Shown: positions 11,996 through 24,130, counted from the first letter of the stretch. The stretch is 64,000 nucleotides of DNA from Takakia lepidozioides (GCA_030704615.1 CM060731.1:7132001-7196000), one strand, 5' to 3'. Notes: generated by a model not told the origin, from the letters alone. Translations and numbers: made by a program.

Positions 11996-12305
11996 TGCAT
12001 ATTCACATCATTTAGGAGTTTTTGTGTCTCTAACAAGAACCCCCTGTCTGTCATAATCATACCTTGAGAAGTTCGGCATCAACATAATTTGTTGCTAGCT
12101 ACTAGTAGTGTCTAAGTTCCTGTTCCTGGGGATCCCATAGAGCAATACACCCTGTCCAGTAGATAACAAATCACATGAAGGCATGTAACCTGATCCACTG
12201 TTCGTCCTTCATATGTACAGTAGTTTGCGAAACATAACATTTGTGAGAGGATCATCAATTACCTCAAGTGCCTTAGTTGATGCCAACACGAAGGACGAGT
12301 GGGCA

Positions 12306-12405
12306 GGGTTCATAATAGGCAGTTCGATGGACTCTCGAGGCTCCATAATCTGTTCACTTAGCCCTCCAACAGCAGAGTAACTCACATTCCTTGCATCCTC
12401 GCACG
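12306..12405 (-). pseudogene. Fragment of 26S proteasome AAA-ATPase subunit Rpt4
   Basis: About 33 residues, [20 protein letters not shown] then SIELPIMNP, match the segment just before the Walker A region of Rpt4-type proteasome ATPases (YSAVGGL..QI.ELRESIELPL.NPELF). The match ends abruptly on both sides and the ATPase motifs are missing, so this is a captured or processed fragment, not a gene. Confidence 0.7.
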
Positions 12406-12719
12406 GGCCTTGAGAACTAAAGAATGTTCGAAGTACATGCTCGAGGGGATTATCAAACATGATCTGCAAGTTTCTGGTTATACCTCAATCCCACCTCAAT
12501 AACTCCTCGGACCACAGATCTCTCTAGCTACACATACTTGACTTCAGAACTAAGTCCGAAGTACCACCCAGTCAGGAATTCCCAATGAGACGTTTAAACC
12601 ATAGTACGATGTCCGATGATTTGCATGCCAAATTTCCTGCCAGGAGCAACAAAAAGGTGTGTAGATTCATCCGACACTACTGTAAGTACATGGAGTGCCG
12701 TCAACTTTCTTTTATGGTA

Positions 12720-15420
12720 AATGACATGTGAGGTAGCGTTGGTTGTGGATGCACCAAGTGATTTTGGTCAAAGCACATCACATGCTCCACACATGAGGAG
12801 AGTGGTACTGATCCAGCACATCAGTCCGGATATGTGCATCCCAATTACAATTGGAGGAGAACTCAACGCCCAGGTAAGTGTAGGAAAGGAGGACCGGGAT
12901 CTCTTGGCTACCCCACTGCCACTTAAGATCACTTCCTCCCTCTCTTCTGTCGTTGAATGCTACCACTGCACATTTGCTGACATTAGCCTCTAGCCCCCAA
13001 AGATCAAAGTATGTCTTCGCGCAATCAATCAACTCCTGGAGATTGGTTGGAGTCTCCCCTATGCCTGCGAAGTCATCCGCAAACATAAGGGCTGGTATGG
13101 TGGTATCACCCACCCTTAACCCAAATCCCTCACTTTCCACATCCTCGAGGAGTTGATTGATGAAAACATTGAAGAGCAGAGGGGAGAGAGTACATCCTTG
13201 AGCTACACCTTGGTCTAAGTCAAAGAAGTTGGACTTATGTCCGTTAACAGTGACACAGCTTTTGGTGTGAGCATACAAGTTGTGGACAACTCTCCACATC
13301 TTTCCCTTGATCCCACAAGACCAGAGGCGGAACCATAGGCCATCTCTCCACACTGTGTCATAAGCCTTTTTGACATCCAGGAAAAAGACATAAGTGGGTT
13401 TCCCTTCTTTTTTCCTTCCCTGGATAATCTGGCTTAGAGTGAAGATATGATCCACACAGCCCCTGTTTCGCCGAAAGCCAGCTTGGCCTTCATGGAAACA
13501 ACCTCTAGACTCCAGATCAACCTCGAGACGAGTACTTATAAATATGCAGAATGTCTTGCCAACAGCATTGAGGAGCGTGATGCCACGGTAGTTCCCCGGT
13601 TCTTCTCTGTCACCCTTCTTGTATAGATTGACAATGACCCCCTGTCGCCAGCGAAGGGGATCATTTCAGTCTTCCAGAGAAGGTTAAAGAGGAGAAGTAG
13701 GGCGTCTATCATGGGATCGCCACCGTGCTTGATAAGCTCATTGACAATACCATCTGGTCCACCAGCTTTACCTCCATTTAAATGTTCAATTGCTTCCACA
13801 ATCTCAGAAGAACTAATGGGAGCATTATAAGCATTGAAATATACTCCAGTTCATCAGGGCTGTTTTGAATCATAGGAACAGTTATTCCAACTGTGTCCCT
13901 CCATTCAGCAGAAGACCCCTCACTGTTGGAGACCTAGAAGTTCTGCCAAGGATACTGTAGTGAGTTTCAAAGGTTTTGACAATGTCAACCGATGAAGTCA
14001 CCACTGCACCTTTAGTAGTCTTCAGCGCTTGTACTTGCTGACCGTTTTTCGGTTTGTACAAACGTTGAAGGGCCAACCAAAATATCTTGTCATTACCACC
14101 ATGGTGGTTTGAGTTTATTTCACTGTATAACTTGTCCCAGTATTATTTTTTCTAAGACCTAACAAGCTGATTGATATCTTTACGGAGCTGGTAGTACCTC
14201 GCCCACAATTCTCTGTTGGTTTCCAAATTGCAGCACTGTTTATAGAGGGCTCGTCTCTCAGCTATCTTGAGTTTAATCTCATTAGTCCACCAATTAACTG
14301 CTCTACCGCAGACAATTAGTTTCCTCCCAATGATCTTGTCAGCCACGGAGGAAACGAAACTCTCCCAAGAGTCCACTGCTCTTTCGACTTCATTTCTTGC
14401 GTTAACAGAGCGTGACTGAAGTTCTTGGAGCGATTGGACAGAATCAGGGAGAGCCTCTTGCAAGGCCTGGACGTACTCAGCCTTGACCTCCTCATTGTGG
14501 AATTTTTCTATGCGCCACTTCCGAATCGAACGTTTCACAGATCTCTTGGTGGTGGGAAAACACCTTTTGATCTCAGTCCAAACCAGGAAGTGGTCAGAGG
14601 TACCAATATCAGTTTTGTCGATCAACACATCGGCACACTGGGGGAACAAAATTTTGTCCATTATGATATAGTCCACAATGGAACGTTCCCCAGTTTGGGG
14701 TTTCTCACGAGTCCACTGCACTTGGTCACCTCTTGTCCTGTTAAAAGCTGAAGCTCTTCTAGACAGTTAATTAACCGTCTGCCATTAGAATTCAGCTCGT
14801 CCTCACCAAAAGGTCCAATGATATCGTCCTGATGGATCCCTTTGCCCACCCAGGCATTGAAGTCCCCCAATAGTACCACCTGACCTTTGGCAAGGAACGA
14901 AGCACAGTCCATCATCAAAACTTGTGAGGCCTTGTCTGCGTCAGCACTAAGGGTCCCCTCTGTGGGCATGTAAACACAACCAACAAAGAGGTCCAGTAGA
15001 GTGCTCATGCCGCCCTTCAAATTCAGTTTTAGCCAGATACTATCCTCGTACCTCAAACCCTTGTTGATAATTTCTCAATTGTCAAACAAGAAATCACGGA
15101 CGAACTTCTTTGAGATTGAATTGATGCGGGACTCTATTAGAAGCACTTTTGGTCATTGCAACCTTCAACGTACCCTTGTTATCAAGTCTCGGGATGGTAC
15201 CATTAGCCATGAAATCCAAGCCTAAGCTAGAGCATGTAGTTTTAAAGGACACATCGTCCATCCTGGGATTCACCCCAAAAACTACACATGAAGCCCTAGA
15301 TTTGGCATAAGTAACCAATTCCCAGGGATCATCCTGAGGAGTGTTGATGTTGATAGGAGCTAAATTTTTGATTGTTTTCGCAGGCCATAAGTTTAAGCAC
15401 AGGAACCAACCCGAGCCCAA
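12720..15420 (-). mobile_element. Non-LTR retrotransposon (LINE), endonuclease plus reverse transcriptase, degenerate
   Basis: On the minus strand from about 15400 the order is endonuclease then reverse transcriptase. The endonuclease shows VVLLGDFNAWVG (near 14860) and IGTSDHFLVW (near 14600), the GDFN and SDH catalytic motifs of APE-type endonucleases. The reverse transcriptase begins with LNGGKAGGPDGIVNELIKHG (near 13770). It continues through TYVFFLDVKKAYDTVWRDGL, GVAQGCTLSPLLFNVFIN and ALMFADDFAGI, so the FADD catalytic pair is kept. Frame changes near 13640, 13450-13530 and 15060 and loss of the end beyond about 12780 make it inactive. The clade (L1-like or another) cannot be set by eye. 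Confidence 0.85.
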
Positions 15421-15745
15421 GTGCCGAGTATGCTAGACAGAGCATACGACTGCCCAATTTGGGCGGAGGGGCTGCCCCCAAGCGGTAGGAGTCCGCTTGT
15501 TACCATTCAGAGATCACACTCCAGGGAGTTGCAGGGGATGGCCCATGTAGGCATATTCTAAAGAGGGAAAGGCCCCAAGCTTTCCAACTAAATCCAATGC
15601 ACTACCTTACCTGAAGCAAAGCGCTTAAGGTCGAAACAAACAAGGACACGAGGTCACAAGGCCGACATTTAGTCACAGAGACATTAATGTACTCCCGTTT
15701 CAAGTCCACCCAATGTCAATAGGCTTCCTAGAGGACAGGGAGAAA

Positions 15746-15748
<3 letters not shown>

Positions 15749-15796
<48 letters not shown>
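15749..15796. repeat. (GA)24 microsatellite
   Basis: An uninterrupted GA dinucleotide run of 48 bases lies between the two LINE fragments, followed by three ATGAA pentamers. Confidence 0.97.
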
Positions 15797-15800
<4 letters not shown>

Positions 15801-16553
15801 TGAAATGAAATGAAATGGACTTTATAACGTCCGCAGAAAACTCAAAGAGCTTATGGGAGAAAATGGAAAAAAACATGAGAGAGGAAACAAAACCAGAGCC
15901 AAAAAACAGCCCAAAAGCAACTACTGCTCAAGGGATTGTCTAAGGGTCAAGGCCTCGTGCAGGTAAGCTGCCAAGCATTTGTGATCCTCATAGTGGAAGA
16001 CTTCAGTGAGAGATTGAGTTCCGCGGAATAGACAATGGAATCTCCCACGGATCTTGTAATACAGAGGGCAATAGAAGAAGTGTTCTTCAGTTTCAATTTC
16101 CTGGTTACACCCCGTGCAAGCTGGGATAGGCGGTCCTCCCGTTGCAGGTTTAGGGAGAGAGAAAATGACCTGAAATGGTACTTTATAACGTCCGCGGAGG
16201 CTCAGAGTTGAGAGAGATAGAGAGATGAGAGCCTCTTCCACTCCAAGCTTTTGGAAATAATGAACAACCTAACTATGTGGCGTCAATTTGTCCACTTTTG
16301 ATTTTCCTTTATTGAGGATGGGTGCTACGATTGTTCTGATTGTGGTGAGGTGCAAAGAGCGAAGAGAAGAAAGAATAGCACTATCTGGGAGTTTGAGGTT
16401 CTTCTTCAGGGTCTTTAGGGTCTGGTTGTTTGTTTCTCCCTTGGCACCTAAGGTGATATTAGTTGTCCTCCGCATACATATCCACCACACCAGAAAGAGA
16501 AGAAAGCTCTTTGAACTTACTTGAAGCATCTTGTATTTCCGAGGGTGCAACAT
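15797..16553 (-). mobile_element. LINE 3' fragment with C-terminal zinc-binding domain
   Basis: The minus strand encodes a LINE ORF2 C-terminus. LKKNLKLPDSAILSSLRSLH leads through a TAG stop to EEALISLSLSTLSLRGRYKV. Then follows CTGCNQEIETEEHFFYCPLY, a CxxC...H...C zinc-binding motif as found after reverse transcriptases in LINEs. It lies upstream (on its own strand) of the endonuclease of the neighbouring LINE, so it belongs to another copy or a rearranged one. A ~25-base segment containing CTTTATAACGTCCGC occurs at both 15815-15840 and 16180-16200 in direct orientation. Confidence 0.65.
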
Positions 16554-16829
16554 CCTTCATACTCGGGATGGACACGGTTGCCTTACCAAATGTGTCAGCT
16601 CTGCTGCCGCCTCTTCCTTGGCCTCTTCCTGTCCACCCAACCATGACACGTACCATGAAAAACTCACTTGACATTTCTATCCCACTCTTCTTATTGAGTA
16701 AACCAGAAACAATAGACAATCATGTAGCCAAGTGCTACGCGATGAATAGCTGTAGATTCTAACAAGCGAGGACTGGGATAAAAACAGAGATAAGAATGCG
16801 TACGTTGCCAATTTATCTTGAGTTTCTTT

Positions 16830-17103
16830 GGCTATCATGCGTTATACCTCTGTAGGTATACTAAACAGGGCAACTACCTCATAACAATACCTCAACCTGC
16901 ATAGAGGCTGATTTGACCAAGTTTCTTTGTAAGTCAGGCGCTATACCTCTGGTGGTATACTAAACAGGGCTACTGTCTCATGACGATACCTCCGCATAAA
17001 TATAGATTAATTTGGCCAACTTTTCTTGTAAAATGAAATACTATACCTCTGTAGATATATCAAACAGGGCTACAACCTAATGACGATACCTCTACTAGTA
17101 TAT
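16830..17103 (-). repeat. ~100-bp minisatellite, reverse orientation (under three units)
   Basis: This is the reverse complement of the units at 7736-8150; marks are GCTATACCTCTG and TATACTAAACAGGGC. The array runs directly into the right palindrome-rich element at 17105. Confidence 0.85.
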
Positions 17104-17104
17104 A

Positions 17105-17423
17105 TATCTCTCTCATCTCTCTCCTTTAGGCTACGCGACTCATCTCGTGACTTAGGCCTTACGACAAGCAAAGGATGGACGGGCAGCAGGAATAGACGGG
17201 CAACATGTATATTCAGCTTATACTCTCGTATGTATATGTGTATACGATGCATATACATATACATATATATGATTATATATTATATATTATATACAAAAAT
17301 AAGTTAAAAATTATAGATTACAATTCAATTGAATTGTAGTCAGCAATTCAATTGAATTGCCAATTCGCAATTCAATTGAATCGTGTGCCGACAATTCAAT
17401 TGAATTGCAAATTAGGGTTAGTT
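17105..17423 (-). repeat. Right copy of the palindrome-rich AT element
   Basis: This is the reverse-complement partner of 4340-4614, from the GA/CT tail through the unique ~140 bases and the TATATG stretch to four CAATTCAATTGAATTG-type palindromes (17323-17410). It differs by a few substitutions, one being a CGAT-to-GCAT change in the TA stretch, and ends TTAGGGTTAGTTC. Confidence 0.8.
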
Positions 17424-18470
17424 CACACAGCCACAAAGAGGGCAATGCACACGGGGATAAATTGATATAAAATAGAGTTCTATGGATGGAGTACACAATA
17501 ATGGGGTAGAAAGGAAGAGAGGCAAATATGCAAGGATCGGGGACAACCCATCCCTGATTCGAAGTAAAGAATTGGATGACCACATACTTTAGAGAAACTT
17601 CTCTGGGAAAAAGAAAATGTCAACAAATTTGTTCCATCCATGATAGGCCAAAGGGACCCATAGAGAAACAATAGAATAACAAAGTAGCACATACACATGG
17701 AGTAGAGAAAACTTGTACCATAAACCATCAAACATATTTTTCATGCCACGGCTCAAACAAGCCAGGGCTAGTACAGCTTGTTCCCTGGATGAGAGTGGGA
17801 CGCTTAATGTCCACACAAATTCCGCATGTATATTTATCATTTTTCTTTGGTCAAGCTCATGATTATAGTTGTACTTAGGCTACGGGAAGACTCTAACCTG
17901 TTTTGCATGAGATACCAATAACTTCCAACAATTGGAAGTCGCATTTTCCAATTCTTGAAGGACAATAGGAAGGAAGTCGCAATACCCTACCACAGCTAGA
18001 GGTATGTAGAGAGACTGTAGTATTTCTATCTGAAATATTCCAGTGGTTCATCTAAGTTGCATGAGTACATTGAAATTCAAACAAGTGTACTAAGACAATT
18101 TTCCTTCATCTTGGTAGGCATTTCGATTACGAAAACCCCGCAGTTAAGGGTATTAATTACTCTTAATCCTTCCATGTTAACTAAACGCCTTGATGAAGAT
18201 TGATCGCAACCATAGTGACATTTGATAGAGGAGGAGGTGGAGATCGAGGTTTACCAGAGGCGGCAAGTCCGCTATCATAAGAGTTTTGGGGGAGAGCGAG
18301 ATAGCAGGTGTCGGCAAAATCTCAACGCTAGGTCAAAGAAAATAGTCAATATCACTTTGTGAGCTAATTTTGTCTTAGTTCTCAAGTTTCGCCATCATAC
18401 ATTTACCTTAATTTTTCTCTGTACTAGGCTCGTTTCTACTCCACGACGTTCATGAGTAGGCAAACCGCTG
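17424..18470. other. No gene recognised
   Basis: Minus-strand open frames at 17480-17840 are hydrophobic but match nothing known to me. The rest to 18470 shows no signal. Confidence 0.3.
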
Positions 18471-18477
18471 CCACTTC

Positions 18478-18875
18478 CTAAGCCCTTCTCAAAATCCATA
18501 TTGGCAGCAAATGCAGTAGGGCTGGTCTTGCCAATTGACCAACAACCTCTAAAACTAAACATTTTTTGACCACTTCATTGTGATCCAATTTTGCCAGTAC
18601 TTCAACCGTTTCGTAATATACAATGTTTCTTGTTGTCATCCAAGTTTGATCCCAAAATATATCGTAAGGCATGGGGGTTCAATTCCAAATAGCACAAGTC
18701 CATAGAGAAGAGTGTGTGATTAATGAGAGCTACTTCTTGTGTCGGATCTGGAAATTCAAGGAAATCATAGCGGCGACCCATGCATTGGCCAAGCCTGAGA
18801 AGGCTCCCATGGGAAGGATTTGAGGCCCATTTGCAGCTCCTCCAAAGACAATCGGGTGCTTGATATTATCGTATT
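18478..18875 (-). other. Possible exons of an unrecognised gene
   Basis: On the minus strand from about 18875 a frame reads DNIKHPIVFGGAANGP then QILPMGAFSGLANAWVAAM before a stop near 18730. A second frame (18672-18478) reads MPYDIFWDQTWMTTRN and further. The first has the look of a conserved protein segment. I do not recognise the family. Confidence 0.25.
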
Positions 18876-19375
18876 GCTACGTTAAAGACACCCAAAGTTG
18901 GCTAAGCCAAACGCAAGTTGTTGAAAGATTGAAGCCATATGAGAGTTAATTGTGGTCTAGTACATTGGATTGAATCCAATTCTGGATGTGGGTTGGTGTG
19001 TATTAGCAATTGGGATGCTTGCTGTTGGGCTTATTTGTTTAAATGGTTGTTGAGGTTATGTATAGGGCGCACATCTTGTTTGGGTGTTCCTTTGGATGAG
19101 AGCCAGAAAGGGTGGATATAGGCTGTATATATGGGGCCACTGGTTGGGTCAACCAAGGTTGCATGAGGGCATTGAAGTTCAACTAGCATGAGACAATTTA
19201 ATTTCTTCAATCTTGCTAGACAAATTTTTGTTTACAAAGATCCCACAATAATTAATTATGGTGATTTTGACACACAAATTATTAATGAATAAGCCAAAGT
19301 GTATAAAACAAATATAACATTGGTCCTAATCAATGGTTGTATGGGAAAGTCAACAGTAGTATTTCAAATTATGAT
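18876..19375. other. No gene seen; probable left flank of an inverted segment
   Basis: No coding region is supported. The left breakpoint of the inversion that split the NXPE-like gene should lie at or before 19376. Confidence 0.3.
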
Positions 19376-19849
19376 TTAGGCTAATCTTTTCCTTCGAGCA
19401 CATTCATGACATTTGGGCAGGAGTCCATGATAATTTCCAAAAAGAAAAATCACCTTGAACAAATAAATTCCAGCAAAGTGAGAATCTACTTGCAATTTCA
19501 ACGAGTACGATCCATCGTCAAGGTCAAGTATAGGTGGGCGTGATTTCCAATTGGTTCCACTGAGATCTGCCTCAAAATAGTCTCCCCCAGCACATCTTTT
19601 TTTGCCATTCTTCTCAAAAGAGACAATGCTGAGCTCATGGATAACCTCAGTGCTAAGTCTAATGGGCTGATTGTTGTCAGGCTTTGGAAGCCCAAAAATT
19701 TGGATACTGTTGGTTCTTTTTTGGTAGCATGGCATTATCGCATTCTCGCTTTGTTGACGAAGAATTACATTCGTCTCATTTGCGATAGTTGGAAATATGA
19801 TCCACTCGTATATGTACCTTGATGTAGTGTCTGCAGGTGTTGCGGCTAA
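19376..19849 (-). pseudogene. NXPE-like protein, N-terminal filamin/Ig-like domain, inverted
   Basis: The minus strand is open from about 19849 to 19376. It reads ANETNVILRQQSENA, then SIQIFGLPKPDNNQPIRLST, EVIHELSIVS, CAGGDYFEADLSGTNWKSRP, DDGSYSLKLQVDSHFAGIYL and LFGNYHGLLPK. This is the immunoglobulin/filamin-like domain that precedes the esterase domain in plant and animal NXPE-type proteins. Its esterase partner is found directly adjacent but on the plus strand. The simplest reading is an in-situ inversion of a segment of at least 470 bases, because reversing it would place the end of this domain next to the start of the catalytic part. Confidence 0.65.
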
Positions 19850-19854
19850 TCGGT

Positions 19855-20950
19855 GAACAATCGCCTATGGAAAAGATTAATATGGTAACAATAGAAATTG
19901 AGTTTTTTTGGCCACCTTTACCGCGTCATGATCTAGGCATAACTACACTTGCAAAATTGCCAGATCTTAGGATATGCACAGCAGAGGATTATAGATTGAA
20001 AGCATGGAGTGGAAGGTGGACAAGAGGTCCAATATGGAACAAGTCTTGTGGAATCAATGAACAAGGCAGATATCTTTGCCTAGACCCAACTAAAGAATGC
20101 CCGAATCTGTGGTGTGAAGGACCTATTGGACGATTAGAGAGCAATGGGTGGGTGTATTCTGCACATTGAAAATTTAAAATTTTCAAAGAAAATGAAGCTT
20201 GGAAATGTCTCAATGGTCAGTGGCTGTTTTTTTGGGGTGACTCCAACTTTGACGATAATGTCGACAATCTTTTCAATTTTGTACTAGGATTTACCGACTA
20301 GGTTCAGTTACCCCGCCGGTTTGATGGAACGTTTTATTCTCCCAAGGACAACAAGTACTCTGTGAGATTAACCAAAATCTTCAATGGTCATTTTGAAGTG
20401 ATGGGGAATTACCAAGGTCTTCATGCTCTCCACTATGATGTCAATCGGGAAAATGTTGAAATCAGTTTTTGCTGAGCACATTAAGCCTACTGTGATGGTG
20501 ATGAACTCTGGGCTGCATGATGCGTATTGGTGGACAGGAGTTAAGTCCTTTGTAGAGGAAGGTGTTGAGATGGCCGTCAAGTTTTGGGAGGTTGTTTGGA
20601 AAGTTGAATATATTCTTTCTATTCCATTAATTGTCTATCGTACCACAATTGCTTCAGGGGGTGATAATCGGGCAGATAGTGAAGACAGATATGGACCAGC
20701 CAACCCCCAGAAGATGGAAATTTACAATCATCTGTTTGTTGAACGTCTCCAAAGGCTCAACCTCTCCAATTTCAAAGACATAACATTCCCTTGGCACTAT
20801 GACTTCATCCACACTGACGGTAAACATTATGGAAGACGTCCATCAAAGTCTTCTTGGCAAGGGAGAAAAGGTGATCAACAAATAGGACATCAATATTTTG
20901 TTGGTTGGATGGAAGTGCACATTATTTTGAATGCTATCTGTCTAAGCTGA
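19855..20950 (+). pseudogene. NXPE-like protein, C-terminal SGNH/PC-esterase domain
   Basis: The plus strand reads FFWPPLPRHDLGI, LKAWSGRWTRGP, RYLCLDPTKECPNLWCEGPI, then a TGA near 20167, WKCLNGQWLFFWGDSNFDDN with the GDS nucleophile motif, and a TAG near 20299. It then reads RRFDGTFYSPKDNKYSVRL. After a frame change near 20450 follow MVMNSGLHDAYWW, FVEEGVEMAVKFWEVVWK, IVYRTTIASGG, PQKMEIYNHLFVERLQRL and TDGKHYGRRP, whose DGKH fits the DxxH catalytic motif. These are hallmarks of NXPE C-terminal esterases. Two stops and a frameshift, plus the inversion of the N-terminal domain, make it a pseudogene. Confidence 0.75.
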
Positions 20951-21894
20951 AGTAATTGAAAGACTTTGGGACGTGAAACCATTTAGATTGACTTGGATCT
21001 ATAGTATTACGTGATCCATATCTTATTCGAGGCCACGTCGTTGCAATTGTGGAACTTAGACTCTAATAGCCATCAATTACTCGCTCACGTCCTTCTTGGT
21101 AATGTACCGTACTAGCAATGCCCATATATAAATAGGCATGTAATTTTGACCTAGTATGCTGATTACAAAGTGAAGAAAACCCCTAGTACTATTTCTGGTG
21201 TAATATGATGTGACATGCACTGAGATATTCTTGATGAACCATGAAAATGGATTTTTTTTACTTCAAGACTTGATGCAAGTTCAAGTGAAGGCATCATACT
21301 ACCAGTTTGTTGAAGAAAACCCATCTCTATCTTCTTCTTTTTTCTTTTTTTTCCAAGTTCCCTTAACTTATGAGCTGATCGTCTCAGCTCGTTGTTGAAA
21401 CTTGGTCTATTCATCAAGACAATGAATAGACTTGTTGTCCTTTAATTTAGTGAAAAAAATCACATGCATAACTATTTCATTAGTTGATGGTTGATGAAAT
21501 GCAATATTCTTGCAGTTTCCTACAGTTACTACTTTGCAGGGAAAAATATGATTAGAGAGTATGAGGGCAACTTCTTTAGACGACAGACCAAGACTGAGAA
21601 ACCTTGGAACCAATTTCAACCAAATTGGTCGACATTTTGGTCCCTTCATGCATATTTAAACGTTAATAAATTAGGGCCAAAGTTGGCGTGTGTGAAGGCC
21701 TTGGGACCCATACCGGAAAAAACATGTATCATCTTCCAATACCACCTTCATATTTCCTTGACCTTCCAGATTGATACTAACCGACAATCGTAATCATATT
21801 ATTTATCAATGTTTTTATACTTGGTCCAAGGTCCAAGAATTGGTCCTCCAAAACTTATGGGTTCCTTTTCAGCTTGGTCCCTAGACCAGCCGTG
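20951..21894. other. No gene recognised
   Basis: A plus frame at 21491-21793 has no recognisable family. T-rich runs lie near 21330-21350. Confidence 0.3.
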
Positions 21895-22010
21895 CAAAAA
21901 AAATATGACTCATTTCGAATGAAGCGTAAATTATGGTGTCTCTTGACCCCGAAGGCCTACTGCCTTCCGACTGGAAGATGGACACTTTTGTGATACCAAT
22001 TGGTAGACAT
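21895..22010 (-). mobile_element. tRNA-derived SINE, copy 3 (5' truncated)
   Basis: The 3' half of the SINE at 1880-2052 is present: GCGTAAATTATGGTGTCTC and CTACTGCCTTCCGAC on the plus strand, with an A run at 21897-21903 (T tail on the element strand). The A and B boxes are lost. Confidence 0.6.
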
Positions 22011-22297
22011 TAACACATGAAGAGTTGATTTTCTGTTATTGGGATTGAAAGTAGCTACAATAAATTCTGATCCAATACATGTCATTGTTCTACATGAGTG
22101 AACAATCATGTTCATATCATATATCATCAAACTACCATGTTGATTAAAAAAATGGATATATAGTCATATTTTGTTTTAGGAGTGTGAGAAGCCTTTGAGG
22201 ACATGACTGGCTTATCACAAAATTAAAGTACTTTGGTTTATTCTCTGTATAAGCTATAAACAGTTTGAAGCAAACGATAGGGGAGGAAATCTGTCTT

Positions 22298-22820
22298 CAT
22301 CTCGAGTTGACGAAGGTGTTAATCGGAGAGCCCAACTCGACAAAAGAGCATTACAATCTTTTTAAATCCTTGTATATTTAGATGAGATTATGTTAAATAG
22401 GGTCAGCGGAATAATTCAGTTAAATAGTGTTAGTGGATACGGAGTGAAATTAATGACCGTGATGATGGGCTAGTTGACTATTTCTACTTGCTACTATTTC
22501 TACTCAGCTAGTGTACCACCTACTCATCCACCTACTCATCACCTAATATTCCACCTCCACCTCAAGTTGAAGAAGGTGTTAATCGGAGAACCCAAATCAA
22601 CAAAAGAGCATTATAATCTTTTTAGATCTCGATATATTGAGATGAGATTATACTAAATAGTGTCAGTGGAATAATTCAGTTAAATTGTAGTAGTGGAATA
22701 ATTCGTACAGATTAATGCAATTAATGACCCTAATGATGGGTCAGTTGACTATTTCTACTTGCTACTATTTCTATTTCTACTATTTTTCTGTACCACCTAC
22801 TCATCCACCTACAGTTCCAC
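22298..22820 (+). repeat. ~263-bp tandem duplication
   Basis: The segment starting CTCGAGTTGACGAAGGTG (about 22300) recurs at about 22562 as CTCAAGTTGAAGAAGGTG. The match continues through TAATCGGAGA, AATAATTCAGTTAAAT, GATGGG(C/T) and CACCTACTCATCCACCTAC. The two units differ by substitutions and short indels. Confidence 0.9.
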
Positions 22821-22879
22821 GTAAAATGAAAATACATGTTGGATTATGACATTTACTGAACCGAATAATTCCAAATCTG

Positions 22880-24130
22880 ATGCCACTGTGCATTTAGAAT
22901 GTGGACAGAGGTGGAAACTGGGTACCAAAGGAAGTGTTGGAGCAAGCTTAAGGCGATACTATGAAGCAATTGCAGGTGCTTGAAGACCACAACGCTGGAA
23001 ATCTGCAGTCTGTGGTGAATAAACTTGCAATAACTAAATCCACTTTGCCTCTTAAAGTGCCCTTTTGCAGAATGATTCTGAACACCAAGATTAGGCCCAT
23101 TGTTGGGAGAATGTAGGAGATGCATCAATGAGGAACTATTTCCTAACCAATGAATATGTGGAAAAGCATGGATATTTTTATTTGACACCTACAGATGAGA
23201 TGGAAAATCATGCGTTGGTGACAGATGACATTCGAGCGGGGTGGAGTGCACGCTGGCAAAAGGTTAGCAATGAGTTTGATGTAGAGTATGAGGCGAATAA
23301 GAACTGGGCATGGTTAAAAAATCGAATGTTCTACGTATGGGATGGTAATCATCGCTTGCACATTTGGTTCAAATTAATCAATGCCCTAAAGACAAATGAC
23401 AAGCAATGACATGTGTTGGTGCAATCAAAGATACTGCGATGTCAGACCAACACTATCGGCATGCTCAAAGTTGCCATGTTCCAAACAAACGCGTAAGCCA
23501 ACTGACATGTTTTATACTTAACTTTCAAATAAGATGGAATTCCAATTATTTCATATTGAACATGTCTGTAGTTGAAAACCTATATTCAGTGTCTGTATTC
23601 GTTGCAGTATTCATGAGAAAGGGTTTCTGAAGACTAAAGACATTCACAATTTTTAATACTTTCACATGATCGGTACAAGCCCTCTAGAGCAGTACAAAGG
23701 GCTTAGATGACCAAACGCCACTATGAAAAACCTTTGGCCAAGGAACCTGGGAAAACATGGTACACCATGACAACAGAGGCAATGATTGAAATTTTGACGC
23801 ATGTGAGTACCCCTAACCTGGTAGCCTGGTCGCTTACTTGTCCATTGGAATATGTGCATCCATAAGGTGAAATGCTTATGACGATTGTTTGATTCACATG
23901 TAGGCGGACATCATGAAGGCCATTGCACAAGCAAAAATTAAATATGATGCCGAAACACCACAGGAAGAAGGAAACCATAGGCATTGGTGGTTGCAATTGT
24001 TGCAGCCAAAAATGCTACAAAGCAAAGACATCTAAGCAGATGGCCAAAAAGTTATCAATTTGTGATCCCGCAAATGGGTTCGACTTCTTGAAAACCAAGC
24101 TGCTTGTCAGGAGGGGGATGAAAGAGTAGG
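22880..24130 (+). pseudogene. ParB-methyltransferase family, N-terminal part (copy A, ParB-like domain)
   Basis: This is a degraded relative of the N-terminal half of the gene at 28.6-34.8 kb. LPLKVPFCRMILNTKIRP (near 23040-23095) parallels LDIPLCRMISMPVVRP there. RMFYVWDGNHRLHIW (near 23323) carries the ParB-type D-G-N-H-R motif and parallels HMFYVWDGNHRLLAW. GKTWYTMTTEAMIEIL (near 23745) parallels GTWYSLTREAFLEYM. ADIMKAIAQAKIKYDAETPQ (23903 on) is the start of the following exon. Stops at several points (for example after ILT and QSKDI) and frame changes mark it as a pseudogene. The remaining exons are absent here; matching ones are found inverted at 28.1-28.6 kb and at 47.2-47.9 kb. Confidence 0.65.
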
